A stretch of 64,000 nucleotides of DNA from CAVOJV01 sp963696325 (lineage in GTDB: Bacteria > Pseudomonadota > Gammaproteobacteria > Competibacterales > Competibacteraceae), in the NCBI GenBank assembly GCA_963696325.1, contig CAVOJV010000064.1, positions 10,324 through 74,323 of the forward strand, read 5' to 3'. The notes beneath the pieces were generated by a model that saw only the letters and a program-made list of their open reading frames with translations, was not told where the DNA came from and ran no database searches. Positions 17,716 to 26,611 of the stretch are shown piece by piece. Each line of letters opens with the position of its first letter. Positions within the stretch are counted from its first letter, which is position 1. The translations under genes and the position numbers were made by a program.

Positions 17716-19258
17716 GGGTCACCTCCACCGCTTGACTCGGCCGCAGGCCATCATAGAGGTGCAGACTCTCCGGACGGGTCTGACCGTAGCGGGCGAGGGC
17801 TCCCAATTCCCCAACCACCGCTGGCGGGGCGGGACAGGCTCCCTGCTGACGCACCAGGACCGCAATCGCCCCGGCGTCGCAGCAACCCAGGGCTACCGCC
17901 TGCGTGACGGCCTGATGCACTGCCGCCGAGTCGTTGTCGCGATGCAGCAGAAGCACCTGGAGCAGCTGCCGAGTCCCCTCGGTGTCCCCATAGCGCTGTT
18001 TCAACACCCCGAACAAGCGGTCATACACGGGGGGCCACTGACCGGTCTCGCGGGCTTGGCGCAGGGCGCGGGCGTTCGCCAGGGCACCCGGCTTGACCTG
18101 CAACCGCTCCCAGTAGTGATCCAGCACCCAGTGCTCCCCAAACCGGCCTGGCAGTCGTTCATGGGTGGCCACGCTCCGCCCCTTGTGTAGCACCTCCCAG
18201 TGCTGGGCATGCAGCTGTACCTCCACCGGCTGGCCTACCAACGCCACCGGCACCGAGTAGTGGTTGGTGCGGACGCGGACGCGGCTACTGCTGTCCACCC
18301 GACAGGTCAGCACCTCCGCCGTGGCAAACGGCGTCGCCGGTAATGGCCGCAACACCCCTTGCGCTTGCGTCCAGTCCATCGCGACCGAACGGTCCCGGCC
18401 CGTGATCTGCCTCCCCCCGTCGGCTTCGCAGGCCCGGTGGAGATAGCTATTTAACGCCGCCAAGTCCGCCATGACCGGGACCGGGACCAGGTGATTCCGC
18501 CGGAACCGGCCCACCGTCCCCTCCACCCCGCCTTTTTCATGGGCGCCGGCCAAGCCCGGTTGGCAGAAGTCGGCCGCAAACAAGTAATGGGAACGCAGGG
18601 CGATGAACCGGTCTGTCTCCTCCCGGCGCCGCCCGCGCAGCACCTTTTTCACCGCCAACCCCAGGTTGTCATACCGGAGCCGGGCAAAAACCCCGCCAAA
18701 GTCTGCGAAGGCCGCGACGTGCGCTTCCAGGAAGGCTTGCTGGGTCTGGCACCAACAGGCCCGATGAAACTCCCGGCCACTGAAGCAGGCGCGCATGACA
18801 AAAAACTGCACGGTTCGCCGCCCCTCGGGGAAATCCACCGCCGCCTCATACCAATCCACCTGCGCCTCCTCACCCGGCCCATAGCTTTGCGGTACCAAGG
18901 CTTCTGCCGGCGGACCCAACCCGCGTCGTTGCTGGCTCACGTACATCCGCACGGTCACTGCCGCTCCCGGGTAGCCGTGCTCCCGGACTAACCGCTGATA
19001 AACCCGGGTCCCGGTATGCCGCTGCTTGGGCGGCGCCTCCCGATCCGCGGCCAGCCAGCCATCAATGACCTGCCGCAAGGCCCGCGTTAACACCCAGGGT
19101 TCTCGCACCGGCGCCTTCCGCCGCGGAGGGAGTGCCGCTGCCAGCGCTTGCCGCACCGTCCGCCGATGCACTTGCCGCAGCCGAGCAAGGTGTCGGATGC
19201 CGTGGCCCCCGACGTAATAGTCGCGTCTGATCAGCTCAAATAGCTCCACTTTGGTCAC
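17690..19258 (-). CDS. istA: IS21 transposase IstA (copy B)
   Basis: 522 residues, same protein as in copy A: N-terminal HTH, rve DDE domain (QVDWYEAAVDF, RLRYDNLGLA, HEKGGVEG) and C-terminal barrel. GTG start. Intact, so copies A and B can both supply transposase for each other and for the interrupted copy C. Confidence 0.95.
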   Translation of the reverse strand: MTKVELFELIRRDYYVGGHGIRHLARLRQVHRRTVRQALAAALPPRRKAPVREPWVLTRALRQVIDGWLAADREAPPKQRHTGTRVYQRLVREHGYPGAAVTVRMYVSQQRRGLGPPAEALVPQSYGPGEEAQVDWYEAAVDFPEGRRTVQFFVMRACFSGREFHRACWCQTQQAFLEAHVAAFADFGGVFARLRYDNLGLAVKKVLRGRRREETDRFIALRSHYLFAADFCQPGLAGAHEKGGVEGTVGRFRRNHLVPVPVMADLAALNSYLHRACEADGGRQITGRDRSVAMDWTQAQGVLRPLPATPFATAEVLTCRVDSSSRVRVRTNHYSVPVALVGQPVEVQLHAQHWEVLHKGRSVATHERLPGRFGEHWVLDHYWERLQVKPGALANARALRQARETGQWPPVYDRLFGVLKQRYGDTEGTRQLLQVLLLHRDNDSAAVHQAVTQAVALGCCDAGAIAVLVRQQGACPAPPAVVGELGALARYGQTRPESLHLYDGLRPSQAVEVTHGGPSARA

Positions 19259-19491
19259 CTCTCATACCCTCGCTGTTACTGTGACATCGAGCGCCACAGA
19301 CTACGGCAAAGGGGGATGGGGGTGGGGCCAACTCTCGATATCAAAATCCCTTCAAGTGGGGCCAAATCAAGTTAGCAAACTCAGGTAAGCCACGAGACGC
19401 TGCGTAGGACACTAAAAAAAACTAGGAAAGTAAACCTGGCTTGAGGGTCTAACGTGGTATCCCGACTGAAACGCGGGTGGAGGAGGATGCC

Positions 19492-21089
19492 ATGGCCAGG
19501 ATCACGCCACGACCGCCACCGACGCAAGCGCTGGCGCTAAGCTGCCTGAACCAGCGCTGCCCGGCGTGTGGGGGACCACTCTGGTTTGCCTATGAGAACA
19601 ATCGTACGGTCACGACTCTGGATGCGGTGACTGCGGTCACCTTGCAGATCCGGCGCTGCGTGAATCCGGCCTGCGGGTTTTACCACCGGCCGTACCGACC
19701 GGAACTGGAGGGGCGGCTGGCGCTGCCGCATCACGAGTTTGGCCTGGACGTAATTGCCTGGGTGGGGGCCTGTCGGTACCAGGACCATGACACGGTGACT
19801 GAGATTTACCAGGCGCTCACCGGACGGGGCGTAGCGATCGCGCCGCGGACCGTGAATCATCTGCTGGCGCGCTATGAGGAATTGGTGAGCGTGGTGCTGG
19901 CGACGCCGACGCAGCGGGCGGGCTTGCGCCAGCAGGGCCGGCTGATCCTGGCGGTGGATGGCTTGCAACCGGACAAGGGGCATGAAGTCCTGTGGGTGGT
20001 GCGGGAGGTGCTGTCGGGCAACATCCTGCTGGCTCGCAGCCTGCTGGCATCGGGTCGCGACGAGCTGAGCGCGCTGCTGCGGGCGGCGGTGGCGGGGTTG
20101 GAAGACCTCCCGGTGGTGGGGGTGATCAGCGACGGCCAGCTGGCGTTACGGCAGGCGGTCGCCGACGTCTTTCCCGACATCCCGCATCAGCTCTGTCAGT
20201 TTCATTATCTGCGGGAAGCCGGTCGGCCGATTTGGGAAGCGGATCGGCACGCGCAGAAGGAATTGCGCAAGCGGGTGCGCGGGGTACGCATGATCGAGCG
20301 GGCGGTGGAGGACCGCACCGACCCGCCGGCTGAGATCATCCGCGGTTACTGCGCGGCAGTCCGGGGCGCCCTCGGCGAGAGCGGCCATCCCCCGCTCGAC
20401 GCCGGAGGACTCCAACTCCAGCAGCGCTTGTCCGCCATTACCGCCAGCCTCGACCGGGTGGCGCAAAAAGGGGGGGCCTGCCACCCCTCAGCCGCCTGCA
20501 ACAAGCCCTCCAGCGGGGGTTAGACGCGACCGCGCCGCTCTGGCCGGAGGTGGTCATCGGGCAGGGTTGGCTCGCGGAGGCGGCCCAGATCCTGGCCAAT
20601 CCCGACGGCGCGGACCGCGCCACGGTCGAGGCCCGCTATGCCGTGCTGCTCGCCGATATTCAGGAGGAGGCTGCCCCCTCGGCGAGCGTGCAGGCGCTGG
20701 CCGCCCAGTTTACCAAAGTGACCGCCAGCTATGGCTCGCTGGTGTTCACCTGCTACGACGTGGCCGGTTTACCCCGCACCAATAATGATTTGGAGCAGTT
20801 GTTTGGGAGCTTGCGCCATCAACTGCGCCGCGCCACCGGACAAAAAAATGCCCCGGCCAGCCTGGTGGTGTGCGGCGCCACCCGCTTGCCGGCGGCGGTG
20901 GCAAGTCAGATCCACACGTTTACCGCGGCAGAACTGGCCTCCGCTGATCTTCCGCGGTGGCGGACCGTGCGCGCCCGCGGGGAGCAACGCCGCTTGCCCC
21001 GCGTGTTGGGTCGGCGGTTTCGGCAGGATCCAGACGCCTATCTGCAAGCCTTGGAAGAACGCCTTATCAAGCTAAGTTTGCCACCCTAG
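19492..21089 (+). pseudogene. Transposase with zinc-ribbon and MULE-like core, one frameshift
   Basis: ATG at 19492 after GGAGGAGGA. N-terminal zinc-ribbon cysteines CPACGG and CVNPACGFYHRP. The core is YQALTGRGVAIAPRTVNHLL, LILAVDGLQPDKGHEVLWVV (first acidic residue), VVGVISDGQLALRQAVADVF, and HQLCQFHYLREAG typical of MULE/IS256-like DDE folds. The frame breaks near 20475 at a run of seven G. It resumes as LPPLSRLQQALQRGLDATAP and AGLPRTNNDLEQLFGSLRHQ (acidic residue) to the stop at 21089. About 530 residues when joined. I do not recognise the IS family with certainty. The G-tract break may be sequence error. Confidence 0.6.
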
Positions 21090-21796
21090 AAAAAAATCAC
21101 TTCACGACCAGGAAGATCGCCTATTGGGTGATTCCGCCGGACGCCGATGCCGAATTCGCCGCCAGCATGGAGGAAGTGCTCGACGTCTACGCCCGGCTCT
21201 ACGATCCCCGCTATCCCGTGCTCTGCATGGACGAACAACCGATCCAGCTACTGAAGGAAACGCGCATCCCCATCGCCGGGACGCTCAAGCATCCGCGTCG
21301 GGTAGACTATGAGTACGAGCGGGCGGGCACCGCCAGCATTTTTATGTTCTGTGAACCCCTGGTGGGCTGGCGGCACGTCTCGGTGCGCGAACGACGGACC
21401 AAGGTGGACTGGGCCCAAGAAATGGCGCACTTCCTGCGTACGCGCTACCCCTCGGCGCAGAAGGTGATCTTGGTCTGCGACAATCTGAACACGCACACCA
21501 AAGGCGCCTTCTACGAGGCCTTCGAGCCGGCGACGGCGCGGTGGTTGGTACAGCGGGTGGAATTTTGCCACACCCCCAAGCACGGCAGTTGGTTAAATAT
21601 GGCCGAAAACGAACTGAGTGCGATGACTCGGCAATGTGTTACGGGTCGGCGTTTTGCGTCGATCGAGGAACTCCGCGCACAAACGACCGCTTGGCATGAG
21701 CACAGTAATGCCCACCAACGAACCGTCGATTGGCAGTTTAGGGTCGATGATGCGCGGGTGAAACTGAAGTCAATCTACCCTAAATTAGAAGTGTGA
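21090..21796 (+). pseudogene. IS630-family transposase, C-terminal part only
   Basis: DDE domain without its N-terminal HTH: LEKNHFTTRKIAYWVIPPDA, MEEVLDVYARLYDPRYPVLC with MDEQPIQL (first Asp), VILVCDNLNTHTKGAFYEAF (second Asp) and HTPKHGSWLNMAENELSAMT (Glu). It is complete from the interdomain linker to the end, and its 5' end is fused to the previous transposase remnant. It closes with AAAGCAC just before the 370-bp element at 21805. No start codon of its own, so probably silent. Confidence 0.8.
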
Positions 21797-21804
21797 CAAA
21801 GCAC

Positions 21805-22174
21805 TAGTGGGTCGTTTGGTTTGCATGTAGCCATTAATGGGCGGGAGCAAGTAAGCTGATGGCGGAGGAGGTCACCATGTCCCACTGCCCAAAGAACCCG
21901 CTGCGCCCGCTCCTGGAGGAGGAGCGTCGGCAACTGATTCACCTGAGTCGGTGCCAAGCCGCTCCCGCTGGCCAAGTGGCCCGCGCCAAAGCGGCGGCGC
22001 GCGGCTGGAATACCTCCCTAACGCCCTTCATCTAGGGTGGCAAGCGTGCGGCGCGGCGCCAGCGTAAGTGGGAAGACACCATCGCCTAGGCGGTTCCGGC
22101 GCCGTTACTCACTTGTCGCTTTGGTAGCAAGCAGGCGGGTAACTATGGCGATATGCAAACCAAACGACCCACTA
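21805..22174 (+). repeat. 370-bp mini-element with 22-bp inverted ends, IS630-derived
   Basis: Perfect 22-bp inverted repeats (21805-21826 and 22153-22174) beginning TAGTGGGTCGTTTGG. Inside, an ATG at 21877 opens MSHCPKNPLRPLLEEERRQL then IHLSRCQAAPAGQVARAKAA, which looks like the N-terminal helices of an IS630 transposase. It stops at 22035. The element appears to be an internal-deletion, non-autonomous derivative. Confidence 0.7.
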
Positions 22175-22253
22175 GGTGCCTTGCTCACATGGGGGTATCC
22201 GACACGTTTCTTAATCGGTGTCTGGAAAGATATTTCACTATGCCGTTAAGGAG

Positions 22254-23720
22254 CTGTCCATTACACACATCTTGATCCCAGGAGCCACCGCCCCCATCTG
22301 AAGGGGTAGGTCAAGGTGCGTGAGGCGGAAGTGATGACGGACACGGCAGCGGTAAGTTGGGCGGCGGCGGAGTTGGGCGGTGCCAACCTGGGCGATGCCC
22401 GGTTGAACCGGCGGCTGGTGCAGGTGGCGGAACGACTGGGGGCGCAGCCCGGCGCCAGCATTCCGGTGGCCTGCGGGGGCTGGGCGGAGACGCAGGCGGC
22501 CTATCGGTTGCTGGCGCACGAGAACGTCGCTTGGGAGTCGGTGCTGGCGCCGCACTGGGACTGTAGCGTCGCGCGAATGCGCCACCATCCGATCGTCTTA
22601 TGCGTGCAGGACAGCACGGAGTTGAACTATACCGCCCAGCCGGGCATTGCCGGACTGGGGCCGTTGAGCTACTTGCGGCAGCAGGGGTTGTACGTGCATC
22701 CCACCTTGGCGGTGACGCCAGACGGCGTGCCGCTGGGGGTGTTGGACGCCTGGTTCTGGACCCGCGACCGAGCGACTTTCGGCGAGGACAAACGGCACTG
22801 GCCGATCGAGGCCAAGGAGAGCAGGCGCTGGTTGGAAGGCTTCGAGCGCTGCGCCGAGTTGGCCGACACCCTGCCCGACACCCGGCTGGTCTACGTCGCC
22901 GACCGAGAAGGCGACATCCACGAGTTCATGCTCCGGGCGCAACGGGAGCCGGGGCTCGACTGGTTGATCCGGGCGGCCCAGGATCGCAAACTGGCCGAAG
23001 ACGACACGCTCTGGGACCGACTGGCCCAAGCCCCGGTGTTGGGCGAAGTAACGTTCACCCTCCCGGCCCGACCCCGCCGGCCGAGCCGGCCGGTGGTGCT
23101 GACCGTGCGGGCCGAACGGGTGACCCTGCAACCCAAGAACGGCCAACCGGTGACGCTGACCGCGCTGCGGGCGCGGGAAGCATCCCCACCCGCCGGGGTT
23201 GAACCGCTCGACTGGCGCGTGTTGACCAACCGCCCGGCCGACACCCTCGCCCAAGCCGCCGAGCTGCTCCAATGGTACGGCAGTCGCTGGAGCATTGAAG
23301 TTTTTTTCCGAATTTTCAACGCCGGCTGCCGGGTCGAAGCCCTGCAACTCAGTACCCTGGAGCGGCTGGAACCGGCCCTGGCCTTGTACCTCCTCATCGC
23401 CTGGCGGATTCACTACCTGACCGTGTTGGGACGGGTCACCCCCGCGTTGCCCTGCGACGCCGTGCTGGACCCCGCCGAGTGGCAGGCCGTCTACGTCGCC
23501 ATCCACCGCCGACCCCCGCCGGCGAGCCCGCCGCCGCTGCCGGCGATGCTCGGCTGGATTGCTCGCCTGGGGGGTCATTTGGGGCGCAAGTGCGACGGAC
23601 CGCCCGGCCCCCAAGCGCTCTGGATCGGCTTGCAGCGCGCCCGCGACCTCGCTTGGGGGATGCAATTGGCGTCTGATCTCCATGCCCAATCAACCGCTTA
23701 GAGATGTGTGTAATGGACAG
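22254..23720 (+). mobile_element. IS4-family element, copy 1 (1467 bp)
   Basis: Ends CTGTCCATTACACACATC and its inverse ATGTGTGTAATGGACAG. Flanked by a 10-bp target duplication CGTTAAGGAG (22244-22253 and 23721-23730). The second copy at 30915-32381 is exactly the same length. Confidence 0.95.
22334..23701 (+). CDS. IS4-family transposase, copy 1, with altered YREK signature
   Basis: 455 residues from MTDTAAVSWAAAELGGANLG; an in-frame GTG at 22316 would add six. DDE residues are in LCVQDSTELNYT and VYVADREGDIHEF, and the Glu is in the YREK region YGSRWSIEVFFRIF. In this copy the residue at the lysine position of that signature is Asn (codon AAC at 23318-23320), whereas copy 2 has Lys. The two proteins also differ in a short block around residues 195-235. 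The Lys-to-Asn change may have inactivated this copy, and only an activity test would tell. Confidence 0.9.
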   Translation: MTDTAAVSWAAAELGGANLGDARLNRRLVQVAERLGAQPGASIPVACGGWAETQAAYRLLAHENVAWESVLAPHWDCSVARMRHHPIVLCVQDSTELNYTAQPGIAGLGPLSYLRQQGLYVHPTLAVTPDGVPLGVLDAWFWTRDRATFGEDKRHWPIEAKESRRWLEGFERCAELADTLPDTRLVYVADREGDIHEFMLRAQREPGLDWLIRAAQDRKLAEDDTLWDRLAQAPVLGEVTFTLPARPRRPSRPVVLTVRAERVTLQPKNGQPVTLTALRAREASPPAGVEPLDWRVLTNRPADTLAQAAELLQWYGSRWSIEVFFRIFNAGCRVEALQLSTLERLEPALALYLLIAWRIHYLTVLGRVTPALPCDAVLDPAEWQAVYVAIHRRPPPASPPPLPAMLGWIARLGGHLGRKCDGPPGPQALWIGLQRARDLAWGMQLASDLHAQSTA

Positions 23721-23734
23721 CGTTAAGGAGACGC

Positions 23735-23854
23735 ATGACAAGCGAACATCGAATAAATTGGAAACCGCTCTACAGATGGATTCCACGGCTGTCAATGTAC
23801 TGCAATTCTGTGTCTTCTTACAATTTGATCGTCAGCATTAATTGCTGCTTTTGA
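23735..23854 (+). CDS. Small ORF of 39 codons behind IS4 copy 1
   Basis: Starts MTSEHRINWKPLYRWIPRLS and ends LIVSINCCF. The Shine-Dalgarno AAGGAG is part of the 10-bp target duplication made by the IS4 insertion, so both sides of the IS carry it. No family recognised. It could be a real short protein, the broken start of a longer gene, or chance. Confidence 0.25.
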   Translation: MTSEHRINWKPLYRWIPRLSMYCNSVSSYNLIVSINCCF

Positions 23855-24083
23855 AACGAATGATCCACGCGGCACGTTACTTGCGTTGAGTAACCGGCGA
23901 TTTTCTCTATAAGAGAAAATTTCAATCTAAATTAAATATTGTTTTCTATTAAAGTTGCTTGGATAGCTGCCGATAGATAAAAGGGAAAATCAGCGATCTG
24001 TTTAATGTTTATTTTTTTAGCCAGTTACTAACAAAGGTAAATTTTATGAGTGGGTAATCACTAAGAGATTATTGATTCCTGAA

Positions 24084-24164
24084 AAAGGCAAACCACCTGA
24101 AAGGGTGGGACGCAAAACCACTGACCTACCTTCCGATTATTCGGGACAGGGCCGCAGGGTTGCC
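24084..24164 (+). ncRNA. Cyclic-di-GMP-I riboswitch (GEMM)
   Basis: The sequence has the class I consensus in order: AAAGGCAAACC, a stem closed by a GAAA tetraloop (ACCACC-TGAAAG-GGTGG), the strictly conserved GGGACGCAAA, then CCACTGACCT, a second stem, and closing GCAGGGTTGCC. The conserved G and A that contact the ligand are present. It lies about 55 bp before a Shine-Dalgarno (GGGAGGT) and ATG at 24223, so it should control the secreted PKD/LamG protein and perhaps the beta-helix gene after it. Whether binding turns expression on or off cannot be read from the sequence. Upstream, 23860-24080 is AT-rich and holds the likely promoter. Confidence 0.92.
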
Positions 24165-24222
24165 AGGCGATCCCAGTACCTCCCGTGCTGTGCGATTTGC
24201 TGGCACTGGGAGGTACGACGAA

Positions 24223-26518
24223 ATGTTCCGCAACGTTACAACACTATTTAACCGACGTCAAGACGTTACACTTACTGGCGATAGTGGGGATGTTATTTTT
24301 ATGCATTTTTACTGCTCAGGCGGGACAGGTCAGTTTGGCCTGGGGCGCGAGTTCTGGGGCGAACGGCTACCGAGTCTACCAAGTACAAACCGGTGAAACG
24401 ATGGTAAATTTGACTACCCCTCACGTGACCGACTCGTCGCCTGTAGTGGCGGATGTCGCCGCTACCACCGCTACTATCAACAACCTTGTTGACGGGAAGA
24501 CGTATTACTTTGCCGTCAAGGCTTACAATGGCACCAAACTGAGCGGCTTTTCCAACGAGGCCGGCAAAACCATCGCTTCGACCGTCGCGGTTCCGAGCGC
24601 CAATTTCACCATGAGTCCCACGACAGGCACCGTATCGCAGCCAGTGAATTTCACGGATACTTCCACGGGCACCGTGACCAGTTGGGCCTGGGACTTCGGT
24701 GACGGCACCCCCGCCAGTACCGCCCGGAATCCAGCGCATACCTATACGACCGCGCGTACCTACACAGTCACCCTCACCGCCAGCAATTCGGCGGGGACCA
24801 GCCCGGCGGCCACCAAGACCATCACGGTGAACCATCCCAAGGCGACGGCACCCATACCCGGTTTAACCTACACCATGAATCCCGCGACGGGTCAAGTGCC
24901 AGTAGCTGTTACCTTCAAAGGTACTTGGACAGGCAATGCCACAAAGTGGAATTTCAGCGGTACCTCTCCTTTTGTCGGCAGCACCGGTACCACCCAGCCG
25001 GCGACCGCTATCCAAACCTACCACACGCCGGGTACTTATACCGTCACGTTCTCTGTCACGGGTGCGGGCGGAACGAGCAAGCCCGTAAGTCAGACTATTT
25101 CGGTGACTACCACCGCGCCAACGGCTAATTTCAGCGCGAGTTCGACGACAGTCACCACGTCGCAGGCGGTGCAATTTACCGATACCTCAACCCCGACGGG
25201 CGCCATTAGCGCCTGGTCCTGGAATTTCGGCGACAGCAATAGTGGTACGCTCAACACCAGCACCGCGCAAAGTCCCTCGCACACCTATGCCCGCGCGGGC
25301 ACCTACACTGTCAGCCTGACTGCCACAAATTCTGCTGGCAAGGATGACGAGATTAAAACCGGTTATATCACCGTGTCCACGTCGACCGCGGGTAGCGGAC
25401 TGGTGGCCGCCTACAATTTCGAGGAAGCCAGTGGCGCAACGGTGGTTGATGCCTCCGGCCGGGGCAATCATGGCACCCTCTCCTGCAACAAAGCCGACAA
25501 TTCGTCCTGCACCGCTGCCACCCGGATCACCAGCGGCAAGTTCGGCAAAGCGCTATCCTTCGATGGCGTGGATGACTGGGTGACGGTCAACGACTCAGCT
25601 TCCCTGGACCTGACGACCGGCATGACGGTGGAGGCCTGGGTGTATCCGACTAGCGCTCCCAGCAGCTGGGGGACGATTATCAGGAAGGAAACTGCAGACG
25701 ATGCTGCTTATGCACTCGTCTCTGCCGGCACTAACGATTTGCCTGAGGCATATGTGCCTAGTATTGGGTCAGCAGTGACCGGAGCGATGATTTTACCGGC
25801 CAACACGTGGGCGCATCTGGCGACAACCTATAACGGATCGACGCTGGTCTTCTACATCAACGGCAATGAAGTCAACCGTGCCGCGACTTCAGGCAATATC
25901 CCCGTTTCAAACGGGAGCTTGATGATGGGCGGGAGCAGCGTCTGGGGAAATTATTTTAATGGCCGCATTGACGAGATCCGCATCTACAACCGGGCGTTGA
26001 GTGTGCCTGAAATCAAGACCGACATGAATACGGCGGTCGCGACCTCCTCGCCGCCCAAGCGCTTGCTGGGCTACCAGGCGCTCGGAGCGGTGGCGGGTTC
26101 CCTCGCGCAGGGCATGGCGGCGGCATTCCAGACCACGTATGCGGTCACCGGTCGGGTCACCAGTCTCTCTGTATACGTGGATACGGGTTCGGCGTCCACC
26201 AATCTAGTCGCGGGTCTCTACAAGGATAACAATGGCCATCCGGGCGCTCGGTTAGCCACAGGAACCTTGAGTTCGCCCAAGGCGGGAAGCTGGAACACGG
26301 TTCTCTTACCCGCCACCGCGATTACTGCCGGTACCAAGTACTGGGTCGCAATCCTGAGCCCGAATGGTGTGCTCACGTTCCGTGATAAGGTCGGCACTGT
26401 GGCCCAGCCCAGCGAGACGAGCATGAGCACCATCCTCACCACGTTACCGAGTACTTGGGTGACGGGTACCGTCTCTGGCAACGGCCCGCTGTCGGGGTAT
26501 GGGGCGGGATATCGATAA
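24223..26518 (+). CDS. Secreted FN3/PKD/LamG multidomain protein (frameshift near start)
   Basis: The best ribosome site (GGGAGGT, 24208-24214) serves ATG 24223, which reads MFRNVTTLFNRRQD. The signal-peptide core LLAIVGMLFLCIFTAQA is in the next frame, so a one-base indel lies near 24255-24290. If the frame is intact as given, the start is a weak GTG (24185 or 24284) or ATG 24290. Domains: FN3-like (VSLAWGASSGANGYRVYQVQ, TYYFAVKAYNG) and three PKD repeats (WAWDFGDGTPAS, a degenerate second one, WSWNFGDSNSGT). A LamG/concanavalin fold follows (LVAAYNFEEASGATVVDASG, FDGVDDWVTVNDS, NGRIDEIRIYNRAL), then a C-terminal beta domain ending GYGAGYR. Likely an extracellular matrix or carbohydrate-binding protein, under the c-di-GMP riboswitch. 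Confidence 0.75.
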
Positions 26519-26611
26519 CCTTCCAGGACTTTCGCTTGATTGACACGATACATGATGTCCAGGCGAGAGTCCTGCTTTCGAAATAAAAATTGATAATTGT
26601 GAGGTACAGCC

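Larger units (their letters stand above)
16835..19383 (-). mobile_element. IS21-family element, copy B (2549 bp)
   Basis: Same length and same IstA/IstB proteins as copy A, in the opposite orientation. Flanks are CACCC on the left and GGTAA on the right, so there is no target duplication. It truncates the nSTAND gene, whose missing end is not found at the right flank; a deletion or recombination between IS copies probably occurred. Confidence 0.95.

Noticed and set aside
10580..19383. IS21 copies A and B as a functional composite transposon carrying the nSTAND gene
   Set aside because: Copy A has its own target duplication and copy B has none, so outside ends do not match as they would after a single composite transposition.
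22598..23689. 363-codon frames opposite both IS4 transposases
   Set aside because: Present in both copies only because the element is duplicated. No protein-like features, while the sense frame has clear DDE motifs.
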